Shown here one piece after another: positions 1-10,140 of a stretch of DNA of 64,000 nt (position 1 is its first letter; each line of letters opens with the position of its first letter). A program made the position numbers and the translations under genes. The notes under the pieces are model-generated. The model did not search any database. It was not told the origin of the DNA and saw only the letters and a list, made by a program, of their open reading frames with translations. Source of the DNA: CAVSWT01 sp963731745 (GTDB taxonomy: Bacteria > Bacteroidota > Ignavibacteria > Ignavibacteriales > Ignavibacteriaceae); NCBI GenBank assembly GCA_963731745.1, contig CAVSWT010000009.1:124001-188000 (forward strand). The letters are read 5' to 3'.

Positions 1-2275
1 GCGGGTCTTCACCACCTAATGCTCGATCTGCCGTTTCTTTGGGATCGCTCGAATTTCCATCAGCAAAAATCAAACTGTAATCTACTGATGCACCAAAATT
101 TCCTATAGGCCTTTGAGTTAGTGAAAAAGTAACTCCTGATACGCTTCCATAATCAACGTTTGTATTTCTAGCATACTGGCCAAAATTATATGTTTCAATT
201 ACTTCTGTTCCTAAAAGATCACGAATATCTTTGTAGAAAAAAGTTAAATCGATACCCAGATTATCATTTATTGCTTGCTTCAATCCAACTTCATATTGAA
301 CTGTAATTTCGGGACCAAGATCAGGATTTCCCAAATATTCCTGGGTAAATGTTGCCCCGCCTGTTAAATACTTTAGTACCTGGTAATTAGAATTATTGTA
401 TAACGCACTATACTGAGGCATTTGATAAAAATGACCGTAAGAAAAATGTAATGCGGATTTGTCTGTCAACGGAAATCCAAAGCCTAACCGGGGAGCTAGT
501 GTTTGTTTAATTTTTGCTTTTACCTGTTGAGAACCCGGTACTCCTTTTATTGAATTTGCCGGATTTTGAAGATTACTAGGAAGATATGCATTCGGATCAA
601 AATACTCATACCTTAATCCTGCGCGAACAACTAGATCTCCTAATTCAATTCTATCTTGAAGATATACCGCTCCTTGATTGGGATAGTATGTTTCTACTTT
701 TTTAAATCGAGGATCATTCGGGTCCACATCAGGAGGCTGGGGTTGAAGCCTTACAATATTTGTTGCCGGATCTGATTGAATAATTAATTGTCCGGGCGGC
801 CCAAATTTTAATTGATTAAGCTGGCCTTCCACACCTGCTTCAATATAATTAGCTTTATTTGCTTGCCAGGAATAATCAATTTTGGCAACTCCAAAATTTG
901 TTAGCTGTGAGTTCCGCCCATAATCTACTCCCGAAATAATAGCACCATATTCATATCCCTCAATACTTTTAGGATAATCAGCTTCTATATAGCGGGGGTC
1001 ATAAATAGATGAATATTTGTATTCCTTGAAGTCATAATAATTATGACGAACACTTATTTTATAAAACATTTCATTAGTAATTGTATGAGTAATATCAATT
1101 CCATGATTAATTGAAAATGTTTTTTTGTCCTTTAACCCGTCAGGATTTAAACGATATGCGAAGCTATACGCTTTCCCCCAGATATCATTAACTATGGCTA
1201 CATAGCTAATAGTAACTTTATTTATAGAATTGTTGGTTATTTTAAATTGTCCGCTCCATTCATTATAGGGATTCATCGAGATTTTTTTACTGTCACCTGT
1301 TGGGTGAACAACTCCAGCCGCAATATCATTGGAATCGGTTGGAACGAATCTTCTTTCTCCGTAAAGAAATCCATTATTAAAATATCTTCTTCCGCTGATT
1401 ATAAATGTTGTATTGGGAATATAAGTCGGGCCGCTTAAAGTGAGCTGGTAATTTTGAATTGTATATGGTAGAAAATCTTTATTGTTTGGATAATCTCCAT
1501 TATCTAATGGATAATAATCCCCGCCGTAAATTTCGCCAGAAACTAGAAAACGCTCACTGCCGCTTTTTAATGTAGCGTTAATAACCCCCGACATTGCATG
1601 GCCGTATTTAGCATCAAATGTTCCGCTTACAACAGAAACTTCCTGCAAAATTGATCTATCGAGTGAAAGACTGGATGAATTATCATAAGGATTATTTATA
1701 CTTACACCATCAACCTGGAATTGCACTTCACCCGATCTGCCGCCGCGAATATGGAATTGGTCTCCTGTCTGAACAATTCCAGCTTGAAGATTTATAATAT
1801 CATTTAAACTTTGCACGGGCAGGGTTTGAATTTGTTCAGCAGTAACAGTTTTTACAGAACTGGTTTGATTAAATTCTATAACTGGCTTTTGGGCAACTAC
1901 AAAAACGGTTTGAGATTCGACTGCAGTTGAAGAAAGCTTTACATCATTAAAAGTAGTTTTATCTGCAGAAATTTGTATGTTGGAAACAACTTCAGCATTA
2001 TATCCAATATATTGATAGCGAACAGTATATGTCCCGGGCCTTAAATTTAAAATTGAATAATACCCATCAATATCAGCAGCAGATCCTGTATTTGTTCCTT
2101 CCACTATTATGTTTGCTCCAACTAATGGCTCTCCGGTGCTTTTATCCGTTACCTTACCAGATAATTTGCCGGTTTGAGCTAAACTAAATTGAGAGTATAA
2201 CATGAAGGTTATCAGAAGGGGAAGAAGATTATTTTTTTTTACTAGAATAAAAATCCGTTGTAACAAAGTCTTCAT
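1..2275 (-). CDS. TonB-dependent receptor, C-terminus cut by window edge
   Basis: The frame is open from the ATG at 2275 to the window edge, so about 758 N-terminal residues are visible and the end of the barrel is missing. The protein begins with a signal peptide ending near FSLAQ. A carboxypeptidase-regulatory-like domain follows (GKVTDKSTGEPLVGANI, residues about 30-110), then a plug domain (SVKTVTAEQIQTLPV, with GDQFHIRGGRSGEVQF) and barrel strands rich in aromatic residues. Such receptors import sugars, siderophores or vitamins across the outer membrane using TonB-ExbBD energy. It lies 90 bases downstream of a CBM9-like secreted protein but behind a terminator. Uptake of the same carbohydrate is inference; no SusD partner is visible. 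Confidence 0.9.
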   Translation of the reverse strand, partial: MKTLLQRIFILVKKNNLLPLLITFMLYSQFSLAQTGKLSGKVTDKSTGEPLVGANIIVEGTNTGSAADIDGYYSILNLRPGTYTVRYQYIGYNAEVVSNIQISADKTTFNDVKLSSTAVESQTVFVVAQKPVIEFNQTSSVKTVTAEQIQTLPVQSLNDIINLQAGIVQTGDQFHIRGGRSGEVQFQVDGVSINNPYDNSSSLSLDRSILQEVSVVSGTFDAKYGHAMSGVINATLKSGSERFLVSGEIYGGDYYPLDNGDYPNNKDFLPYTIQNYQLTLSGPTYIPNTTFIISGRRYFNNGFLYGERRFVPTDSNDIAAGVVHPTGDSKKISMNPYNEWSGQFKITNNSINKVTISYVAIVNDIWGKAYSFAYRLNPDGLKDKKTFSINHGIDITHTITNEMFYKISVRHNYYDFKEYKYSSIYDPRYIEADYPKSIEGYEYGAIISGVDYGRNSQLTNFGVAKIDYSWQANKANYIEAGVEGQLNQLKFGPPGQLIIQSDPATNIVRLQPQPPDVDPNDPRFKKVETYYPNQGAVYLQDRIELGDLVVRAGLRYEYFDPNAYLPSNLQNPANSIKGVPGSQQVKAKIKQTLAPRLGFGFPLTDKSALHFSYGHFYQMPQYSALYNNSNYQVLKYLTGGATFTQEYLGNPDLGPEITVQYEVGLKQAINDNLGIDLTFFYKDIRDLLGTEVIETYNFGQYARNTNVDYGSVSGVTFSLTQRPIGNFGASVDYSLIFADGNSSDPKETADRALGGEDP

Positions 2276-2324
2276 AGCACGCCATCAAATATTATTGGTA
2301 ATAAATATGCAAGCTAAAAAATAT

Positions 2325-2357
2325 CGGAGTATAAGGATTATTCATCCCTATACTCCG
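2325..2357 (-). terminator. Rho-independent terminator of the CBM9-like T9SS gene
   Basis: The arms CGGAGTATA and TATACTCCG pair perfectly, and an inner GGAT/ATCC extends the stem. On the minus strand the hairpin is followed by ATATTTTTTAG. It lies 10 bases after the stop at 2367 and separates that gene from the receptor downstream. Confidence 0.8.
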
Positions 2358-2366
2358 AAGATTCAC

Positions 2367-4295
2367 TTACTTAAGAAGAACCATTTTCTTTACTTTACTA
2401 TCAACCGTTTGCGCATTGTCTAAATTCTTAATTTTCAATTGATAGAAGTATACTCCGGATGAGAGATTACTTGCATTGAACTTGATTTCATTATGACCAG
2501 CCGCAACATTAGCTTTTGTTATAACCGATACAACCTGACCAAGCACATTATATACTGAAAGAGTTACATCAGCATTTATATTTGTAGTGTAGCTAATCGT
2601 TGTTGTTGGATTGAATGGATTTGGATAGTTATCGAACAACTTAAATGTTGTTGGTTTTGTTTTTTTGTCATTTACACCCACAACATTGTTAGGAGGCCCA
2701 AGCACTGTCCAGGAAGGTGACAACTGTCCGTTACTATATTTAAACCACCATGTCCATGCATAATAATTAGAAGCTGCATCTTCGAAAGCATCTAAATCGT
2801 TAGCCAAGGCACCAATAAACACAACACTGTCGCCAAGATTTTCAGGATAACTAAATGAAGCAAAAGGTATTTTCAACTCAACTGTATAACCGCTGTCTGG
2901 ATTAGGTAAATCGTTTACATTTGTGCCGTTACCTAGTTTTAATGAGAACTCTACTCCTGCAGTATCAGCCATACCAACTAAATCATCACCAGCTTGTCCT
3001 GCACCTGAAGAATCTATATTTACAGTTAATGCTTTAGATGGAAATATTCCAGATCCATTTACATATTTTCGGGGAACCATAAAGAAGGTAATTCCATCTT
3101 TTCTATTTCCTTCACCAGGTACAGTTACTATCTGATCTGCAACTTTAGCTGCGACATATAAATTTGAATCATCGTATGTAAGCCAATAATCTACCTCGGG
3201 TCCATCAACAACAGGAGGGGCACTGTTCCATGCATCCTCTTTATAACCGCTTGCCCATGCACCTGTACCTTTGATCGTATCGAAATCAGCCTCATCTCCA
3301 AACTTAGCATTAAAATGGAGTGTATTATCTGCTTTCCATTCGCTCATATCACCGTCAACAGTAATAGCATCACCGTCTCTTAAATGAGGTATTGTATAAT
3401 CAACCGGCGGAATTACACCTGGAGTGCTTGAAGTTGTTACATTCGGATCTATGAATAAAGCATTGTAATACCATGTTTCATTCCATTCATTTCCCCACCA
3501 TACTTTATTGAATCTATTATTGTCTGCGGTTGAATCCATGAAGCCATCTCCATCCCACATACAAAAAGTGAAAGGAATTATATCCATAGCACCATTAACA
3601 TCAAATCCCATTGAATCAATTCTCATCCTCTGTTCCGAAATCCATCCTTGATCGGCTAATGAATCATAAGACATTCCTCCGATAACAGTTGTAAATTGTT
3701 CCCATTGAGTTAAAGTAGTATCTCCACCGCCTTGTACTCTAGCATCTCCTTTAAGAATTGGCTGAGAACCCGGATCTGGCTGTTGAGTAAGACCTGCCCA
3801 CTTCCAAGCAAAAGTCGGAAAATGTTCAAATCGATAATCCCAGGGATTATGCCCGGTCAGATCATGTGTTTTTGCCGCACCGGTATTATCTTTATAACCT
3901 CTAAAAGATATAATCATCCCATCTGATTGTTCCCAATCTACGCCGCCTACACTTTTATCTTTCACTTTAAATAAAAGATAAATATAAGGGCTTTTATACA
4001 AGCATTTAAAAACAACATTTGCTGAGTCGGTTGCATCCTGCATCCCAGCTACCCATTTATAGCCGCTGCTTGGTAAAAGTGTGGTTTGTCCGTAGCCAAG
4101 AACCACTGAATCAGCTTTTGACCAAATTGCATCTTCAACACCATCAATGGTAATGTCTTCACCGCTTTGAAGGACACGTGCATACATAGCATCTTCTCTA
4201 GCATTTTTGTTTTCAGCCCATTGAGCAAATAATGTGCTGTATCCAAATAAAAACAGAAAAGAACAAACAATAAGGAACTGTATCCTCTTTCTCAT
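2367..4295 (-). CDS. Secreted protein with two CBM9-like domains and T9SS type A sorting domain
   Basis: The start at 4295 is chosen because AGGAGGAG lies just upstream and a signal peptide (MRKRIQFLIVCSFLFLFG, ending in LFAQ) follows; an in-frame upstream ATG at 4409 is not plausible. The mature protein has two repeated modules that begin ITIDGVEDAIW and ITVDGDMSEW, the usual opening of CBM9-like (DOMON-like) carbohydrate- or haem-binding folds. The C-terminus holds NYPNPFNPTTTISY and ends in KKMVLLK, a type A sorting domain for T9SS export and surface attachment. It lies downstream of the ABC importer, and a LacI-type operator sits about 460 bases upstream. Substrate binding at the cell surface is inferred. 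Confidence 0.85.
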   Translation of the reverse strand: MRKRIQFLIVCSFLFLFGYSTLFAQWAENKNAREDAMYARVLQSGEDITIDGVEDAIWSKADSVVLGYGQTTLLPSSGYKWVAGMQDATDSANVVFKCLYKSPYIYLLFKVKDKSVGGVDWEQSDGMIISFRGYKDNTGAAKTHDLTGHNPWDYRFEHFPTFAWKWAGLTQQPDPGSQPILKGDARVQGGGDTTLTQWEQFTTVIGGMSYDSLADQGWISEQRMRIDSMGFDVNGAMDIIPFTFCMWDGDGFMDSTADNNRFNKVWWGNEWNETWYYNALFIDPNVTTSSTPGVIPPVDYTIPHLRDGDAITVDGDMSEWKADNTLHFNAKFGDEADFDTIKGTGAWASGYKEDAWNSAPPVVDGPEVDYWLTYDDSNLYVAAKVADQIVTVPGEGNRKDGITFFMVPRKYVNGSGIFPSKALTVNIDSSGAGQAGDDLVGMADTAGVEFSLKLGNGTNVNDLPNPDSGYTVELKIPFASFSYPENLGDSVVFIGALANDLDAFEDAASNYYAWTWWFKYSNGQLSPSWTVLGPPNNVVGVNDKKTKPTTFKLFDNYPNPFNPTTTISYTTNINADVTLSVYNVLGQVVSVITKANVAAGHNEIKFNASNLSSGVYFYQLKIKNLDNAQTVDSKVKKMVLLK

Positions 4296-4894
4296 ATCTC
4301 CTCCTAACAAATTAATGAATTGAAATAATAATTTTTTTGAAATAAATAAAAGCACTATAGCTTTTTTATGACTTCCTACTGCATACTGATCTTTATATTG
4401 CACATACAAGTAAGTTTTATTTGACGTTCAAGGTCAAATTATAGATTTAATTAAACTATCTGAAACAATTTTAAGATCATTGGTAAACACTAAAGCATCT
4501 GAACAAATTATATATTTATCTGAAATTAATTTTACAAAAGTTAGCTAGTAGTAGCACTGTGCAACAGTACTATGAAACTTTTATTTTTAATAAAATAATT
4601 ATTTGCGAATTGATTAGAAGTGATTTTAAGTATAAAAGGGTATCTTAAATTATAATGTAAATGTTTCATTAACTTTCTGAAGCTTTGATTAAAATGGAAT
4701 CTAAGTAATCTTTTCTGCTCCACGGCTTGTTTCATGTTAAATACTCATTATTTTTGTAAACGTTTACATTATGAATTACAAACTACAAAACCACAAAACA
4801 TTTGTCAAGTATAAATGTATTACGATTTTTAATAATATTATTTATCAAAATTATTTGATACTAAACAGATAAATCTTCATTATCGCCCCTAAAA
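4296..4894. other. Intergenic region of 599 bases with one operator
   Basis: The stretch separates the importer genes from the CBM9-like gene. Besides the palindrome at 4755-4768 it holds an AT-rich leader. A 64-codon frame at 4541-4735 on the minus strand starts 20 bases after the operator but has no ribosome site and no recognisable sequence, so I do not call it. Confidence 0.6.
4755..4768. promoter_or_regulatory. LacI-family operator
   Basis: TGTAAACGTTTACA is a perfect 14-base palindrome with the central CG typical of LacI/GalR-family operators. The identical site occurs at 14797-14810 next to the lacI-family gene. It probably controls the minus-strand CBM9-like gene that starts at 4295. 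Binding by this particular repressor is inferred. Confidence 0.8.
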
Positions 4895-5704
4895 TTAGCC
4901 TTTTACTCCTCCCATCATTATTCCTTTAATGTAATATTTCTGCAAAGCGAGAAACACTATTAAGATTGGAATGATAGTAATCACAGAACCAGCCATCATC
5001 AGTTCCGGGTCTTTGGTATGTTCACCCATAAGATTTGCGAGAGAAACTGGAAGCGTATACATTGAATTATCGGTGAGCACGATTAATGGCCACAAGAAAT
5101 CATTCCAAGTTGTCATAAAGGTAAATAATGCAAGTGTAACTAAAATTGGTATGCATAACGGGAGTATAATTTTTCTGTATATCTGAAAATCTGTTGCACC
5201 ATCCATTTTTGCAGATTCAATTAAACTATCGGGTATTGAAATAGCATACTGACGAATTAAAAATATTCCAAAAATATTTGCCAACCCAGGTATTATTATT
5301 GCCATGTACGTATTGATAAAACCGAATTGTTTCAGCATTAAGAATAAAGGCAGCATTGTTACCTGTGCCGGAATTACCATCGAACTTAAAAGTATATTAA
5401 ACAATTTGTTCTTACCTTTAAATTTATATTTTGCAAATGCATAACCGGCCATGGAATTAAAAAACAAGGAAATCAATGTAACAGCAGTGGATAAGAATAA
5501 ACTATTAAATAAATTTCTTGTGATATTTAATCTTGAAAACAAACTCTTGTACTGTTCAAATGTAAAATTATCAGGGATAAATCTTGGCGGATAAACACTT
5601 GCATGACCATCATACATAAAAGAAGCAGAAACCATCCAAATAAAAGGCGCTAATGTTAGCAATCCGGTTACAATCAGAAAAGTATATAATAAATATTTTT
5701 TCAT
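4895..5704 (-). CDS. Carbohydrate ABC transporter permease (MalG type)
   Basis: This is a 269-residue inner-membrane permease with six predicted helices. The EAA loop that docks the ATPase is clear (ESAKMDGATDFQIYRKIILP, around residue 160-180), and the protein ends in GIMMGGVKG, the usual end of CUT1 MalG-like subunits. It starts 6 bases after the partner permease and is the last gene of the importer group. No ATP-binding subunit is encoded in the window, so a shared MsmX/MsiK-type ATPase elsewhere is inferred. The exact sugar cannot be read from the sequence. Confidence 0.93.
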   Translation of the reverse strand: MKKYLLYTFLIVTGLLTLAPFIWMVSASFMYDGHASVYPPRFIPDNFTFEQYKSLFSRLNITRNLFNSLFLSTAVTLISLFFNSMAGYAFAKYKFKGKNKLFNILLSSMVIPAQVTMLPLFLMLKQFGFINTYMAIIIPGLANIFGIFLIRQYAISIPDSLIESAKMDGATDFQIYRKIILPLCIPILVTLALFTFMTTWNDFLWPLIVLTDNSMYTLPVSLANLMGEHTKDPELMMAGSVITIIPILIVFLALQKYYIKGIMMGGVKG

Positions 5705-5710
5705 TTGAAC

Positions 5711-6601
5711 TTACTCATGATTTTTTTGAAGCTTTAGCTGCACCATCGTCACAATAAAAATTATAAAGAAAAGTACAAATGCAATGGAAGCTGAATATCC
5801 CATGTTCCACCATTTGAATCCTTCTTGATACATGTATTGAACAATACTCAATGTACTATTTAAAGGCCCTCCTTGCGTCATAACATATGGTTCTGCAAAA
5901 AGCTGGAAGAAGCCAATCATTGTAATGATACTTATGAAAATTGTTGTTGGGGCAAGCATTGGAATTGTAATCTTTTTAAATTGCTGCCATGCATTTGCGC
6001 CTTCCATCATAGCAGCTTCATAAAGGTAGTCGGGAATGTTTTGCAGGCCAGCTATAAAGATTATCATATTATATCCAAAATTTTTCCAGACAGACATTAA
6101 TATAATAGCTGGCATTGCCCAATTAGGATCACCAAGCCAATCAATTGGATTTATCCCAATAAATCCTAATAGATAATTTAACAATCCAAATCGGGGGTGA
6201 TAAATAAATCTCCAGACGATTGCTACGGCAACTAAATTTGTAACAACCGGAATAAAATAAGTGAGTCGGAAAATCGATTTGAATTTTACAATTTTTGAAT
6301 TTAATAGAATTGCTGCACCTAGTGAAACGCCAACAGATAGAGGGCCGGCAACAATTACATAGTAGAAAGTATTTTTTAGTGCCGTCCAGAACAAAGGATC
6401 ATTTAATAACTCAATATAATTTCTAAACCATAAAAACCTTACGTTTGAATAACTTCCTAATGAATAAATATCAAAATCTGTTAAGCTGATAAAAGCGGCT
6501 GCTAAGACTGGAATAAAGAAAAATACAAAAATAGAAATTAGGGCAGGCCCTAGAAAGACATAAACTGCCGAGGAATTATATTTAAAATTCTTCTCTCTCA
6601 T
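5711..6601 (-). CDS. Carbohydrate ABC transporter permease (MalF type)
   Basis: This 296-residue protein has six membrane segments and the EAA motif YEAAMMEGANAWQQFKKITI. It belongs to the CUT1 family of sugar permeases and pairs with the MalG-type subunit directly downstream. It follows the substrate-binding lipoprotein by 7 bases, so the three genes are cotranscribed. Its length and layout are normal for the family. Confidence 0.93.
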   Translation of the reverse strand: MREKNFKYNSSAVYVFLGPALISIFVFFFIPVLAAAFISLTDFDIYSLGSYSNVRFLWFRNYIELLNDPLFWTALKNTFYYVIVAGPLSVGVSLGAAILLNSKIVKFKSIFRLTYFIPVVTNLVAVAIVWRFIYHPRFGLLNYLLGFIGINPIDWLGDPNWAMPAIILMSVWKNFGYNMIIFIAGLQNIPDYLYEAAMMEGANAWQQFKKITIPMLAPTTIFISIITMIGFFQLFAEPYVMTQGGPLNSTLSIVQYMYQEGFKWWNMGYSASIAFVLFFIIFIVTMVQLKLQKNHE

Positions 6602-6608
6602 TTAATTT

Positions 6609-7925
6609 TTAATTTTTATTCTTGCTTAATAGCCATCTTCTTTTTTCTAGAATTTTATCAACATCTTTATCCAACTGTTTAAGCGCATTGCCAGGAGACA
6701 TCGCGCCGCGAGCAGCTTCCTCGGCATACTGCTGCAATTTTGAAAATACTATTTGTTCCCATTCAGGTATTTTGGGAGTTGCAACCACATAAAAAAACTG
6801 CTTGTAAAATGCCTGCATATAAGGATCATCTTTAAATTTCGGATCTTCCCAGGCTTCGGTAACAGCAGGCAGATCATTCACCAATTCGTAAAATTGAAGC
6901 TGCGTTTTTTTGAGCGATAAAAATTCTATGAACTTCCACGCTGCATCTTTATGTAATGAATTTTTAAAAATAACAAGGCTGGCACCCCCCGCGAGCGAGA
7001 CGCCGGGTATAGAATCGTTATTCTTACTTGGCAATGGAGCAGTCATCCATTTATCTCTTAAATCTCCGGTCATCCATTTTTTAAATTCGGGAATATTCCA
7101 CGGTCCGGATATGTACATTGAAAAATATTCTTCAGCAAATGCCTGATATACATTAGTAACTTGTGAAATACCTATAGGGGCTAACCCTTCACGATGAAAT
7201 TTAATTAAGAAATCAAACGCCTCTTCAAATCTTTCTCCGCTGAAATTTCCACGGCCGCTATGATCTTTTAAGATTGTTGAATTATTTTGTAAACCGAAAA
7301 TCACAAACGGCGCCCATTCGTTGGTAGGAAGATAAATTGCATATTTGTCCTTACCCTTATTGTTTTCAACTACTTTATTTGAAAGATCATATAGCTGATC
7401 CCATGTTTTTGGTGGATGATTGTACCCGGCTTTCTTTAACACATCTGTTCTATAGTACAAAACACGAGTATCGATATACCAAGGAATTCCATATATAAGT
7501 GAATCAATTACATTTGTGTCCCAAATTCCAGGAAAATATTTTTCTTTTTTGATGACTGAGCTTTTTTCGATATAAGGATCTAAATCAATTATAGCATTTA
7601 ACTGGCTGAATTGCGGAACCCATGTATTTCCGAGCTGACATATATCAGGTGTATTGTCTCCAGCAAAAGCGGAAATTAATTTTTCCTGTGCCGCTGTCCA
7701 TGGAATCATTTGCACGTTAACTTTAATCCCGGGATTATTACTTTCAAATTCTGGAACAATTTTCTTCAGCGATTCCCCTTCACTGCCAAGTCCCCAAAAA
7801 TCAATACTAATTGATTTATCATTGCTGCTATTACAACTAAGTATATTAAAAACCGCAAAAGAGATAAAAATCAATAAAATGGATTCTGAAGAAAATATTT
7901 TTTGAAAGATTTTATACCTAGACAT
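6609..7925 (-). CDS. Extracellular sugar-binding lipoprotein of ABC importer
   Basis: The 438-residue protein starts with a signal sequence and a lipobox-like ILSC near residue 30, followed by the family 1 solute-binding fold (FWGLGSEGESLKKIVPEFE, then ADNTPDICQLGN-like segments and AFAEEYFSMYISGPWNIPEF). It would capture an oligosaccharide in the periplasm and hand it to the two permeases downstream. The gene is 95 bases after the GH2 gene, in the same direction, which links import with intracellular cleavage. Specificity is not visible. Confidence 0.92.
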   Translation of the reverse strand: MSRYKIFQKIFSSESILLIFISFAVFNILSCNSSNDKSISIDFWGLGSEGESLKKIVPEFESNNPGIKVNVQMIPWTAAQEKLISAFAGDNTPDICQLGNTWVPQFSQLNAIIDLDPYIEKSSVIKKEKYFPGIWDTNVIDSLIYGIPWYIDTRVLYYRTDVLKKAGYNHPPKTWDQLYDLSNKVVENNKGKDKYAIYLPTNEWAPFVIFGLQNNSTILKDHSGRGNFSGERFEEAFDFLIKFHREGLAPIGISQVTNVYQAFAEEYFSMYISGPWNIPEFKKWMTGDLRDKWMTAPLPSKNNDSIPGVSLAGGASLVIFKNSLHKDAAWKFIEFLSLKKTQLQFYELVNDLPAVTEAWEDPKFKDDPYMQAFYKQFFYVVATPKIPEWEQIVFSKLQQYAEEAARGAMSPGNALKQLDKDVDKILEKRRWLLSKNKN

Positions 7926-8020
7926 TTTTAATTAATTCTATAAAAATTTTATTGCTTCACTTTATAACTTTAACAGAAATAGTTTATTGATCGAGAAAGA
8001 TTTTCAATCTCGTTTCAATT

Positions 8021-10128
8021 TTATTTTTTAAGATTTTTTACAACTTTAATGTTGAAAAAATTTCTTGATAATACTTTCTTCGAGGCGTCAATTAATTCCA
8101 AATTAATAGTATGCTCACCAATAGAAATTTTTGAAGGAAGAAAAAATTCGAATGATTCATAATTAATAAATAACAAACTATCCGCCTCAACATTAATATC
8201 ATTAATAGAATTAAAATCTTTTCCATCGAGTATAAGATTCAATTTACATTTATTAAAATTTTTATGTAAATCATTAATAATGTAAAAGTCGAGAAGTAAT
8301 TTTTTCCCGGGAAAATATTGATCTTGTCTTATATTTGCTGAAATAAAAACCGGCTGATAAACTCTTTGTAAAGTTTGATAGCCAGGTTTAGTTTTCAAAT
8401 AAAAGTCTACCACAGACCAAGTTATTGAAGGCCAACAATCCACAAGCATAAATTGGAAAATACCTGTTATGCCTTTAAACTTTTTACGTCTATAAAAATT
8501 AACCGCTGTTTCAATAACAGCTGATTGATAACGCTGAGAGTTTGAAATGAATTCATTAATATTTTTTCCAATTTGAACTTTCGCAATATTAAAAGTTTGA
8601 TCAATCTGAAAATTATGATACTCCCATTTTTCCCATTCAGGCGGAAATAAACTCTGACTACCAATAAAATTTTTAAGTGAATCTTTTTCCGGAAGTGCTT
8701 GCGCGCCGAATTCAGTTACAATTGGGCCCATAGGTGCGGCTGCATAATGTTCCTTATTGCCCCAATACCAGCCGTCGTAGGGATGTTCTTCATAATTGGA
8801 AGCGGTGCGGACTATCCGAGTTTTGTCCGTACTTATTACAGCTCGGCGAAGTAATTTATCGAGCGTGTTTATTTGATTTCCAGGTTCATTGTGACAACAC
8901 CAAAAAGCAATAGACGAATGATTATACAGCATTTGAACCATATCTTTTATTTGAGATACTGCGTTATCTGAAAATTTCTTTGAGGAATCATATGTCCATT
9001 GTAAAGCAAAATCCTGCCATACTAAAATTCCTTTCTCATCAAATTCTTCGTAAAGCTCTTTACGATTTACATGAGCATGAACGCGCACAATATTTATATT
9101 TGCTTGCTTAATTAATTTTACAATTTTTGAAATTCTATCCTTTGTAAGTTCGCTTAAAAATTGAGTTGGGATAATGTTTGTCCCTCTTAAAAAAAGTCTT
9201 TTACCATTCAAATAAAAATACTGATCTTTATTTAATTGAACCTGCCTAATTCCAAATTTCAATTCCTGCGTTTCAAAATCGTCTGATTGTATTTTTATTT
9301 TGTAAAGATTTGCTTTGCCTAAATCCCAACTCCACCAAAGCAGAGGGTTTGAAATTTTTATTGAATAAGAAAAAACACTTTTACGAGAATTAATGATGGC
9401 GCTGGTTTTAAAATTTATTAATTCATTATTTGGAGATTTAATTTGGAATTCTATTTCTGTTTTAACTGGAAGATGACTGAAGTATTTAAACTTAATATCA
9501 AAAACTAAATATGCATCTGTAAAATTGCGGTTGAGAGTGGAAGTAACTTTAATATTATCAACAAATAATTTATAGCCATATTTTATCGAAACATCATTCC
9601 AAATGCCCCCAGTATTTTGATCTTGGCCGGTTTTCGGATTCCAAGCACCAGGCCTGCAATCATGATGATTAAAAATGCCTTTGATTAATTTCTTTTTAAA
9701 GGCCAGACTTTTCCCGGCTCTTCAAACGGTGAAGTTACCTTTACGATAACAATATTTTCAGAATCAGGTTTTATTAATTTTGTGACATCAAAATTAAATT
9801 GTTGAAAATATCCTTCATGATCTCCAACATACTCCCAATTAAACCACACATCTGTAAAATAGTCCACTCCTTTGAAATCAAGTATAATTAAATTTTCGAG
9901 TAAAGTTTTGCTTTTGAGATGTGAAAATAATTTTGAAGGAAGTCTTTTTATAAACCACACAGACCCGTTAAAATTGTGAAGGTCCTGCTTCTCCCAATTG
10001 GAAGGGACAGTCATCGATTCCAATTTACTATTTATTTGAGATTTAACATCTTCAATCTTTAATTGCTCTTTGGGATCTTTTATAAAATTCCAATTGCCAA
10101 CTAAGGATATTGAATTTTTATTTTTCAT
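8021..10128 (-). CDS. Glycoside hydrolase family 2, interrupted by a frameshift
   Basis: Two frames make one GH2 protein. The N-terminal part (10128 to a stop at 9685) holds the sugar-binding jelly roll (VPSNWEKQDLHNFNG). The frame in the next register is open from about 9700 to 8021 and carries the HHDCRPGAWNP segment, the immunoglobulin-like domain and the TIM barrel. The acid/base is the Glu of HNEPGNQ (about E415) and the nucleophile the Glu of VTEFGAQALPE (about E473) in the joined 702-residue chain. No signal peptide is seen, so it is cytoplasmic. One extra A in the A5 run near 9692 would restore the frame. The activity could be beta-mannosidase, beta-galactosidase or beta-glucuronidase. 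Confidence 0.85.
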
Positions 10129-10140
10129 TGATCAACAAAA

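Noticed and set aside
4541..4735. 64-codon frame just after the operator at 4755
   Set aside because: There is no ribosome site, no recognisable sequence and the composition is that of the surrounding intergenic DNA.
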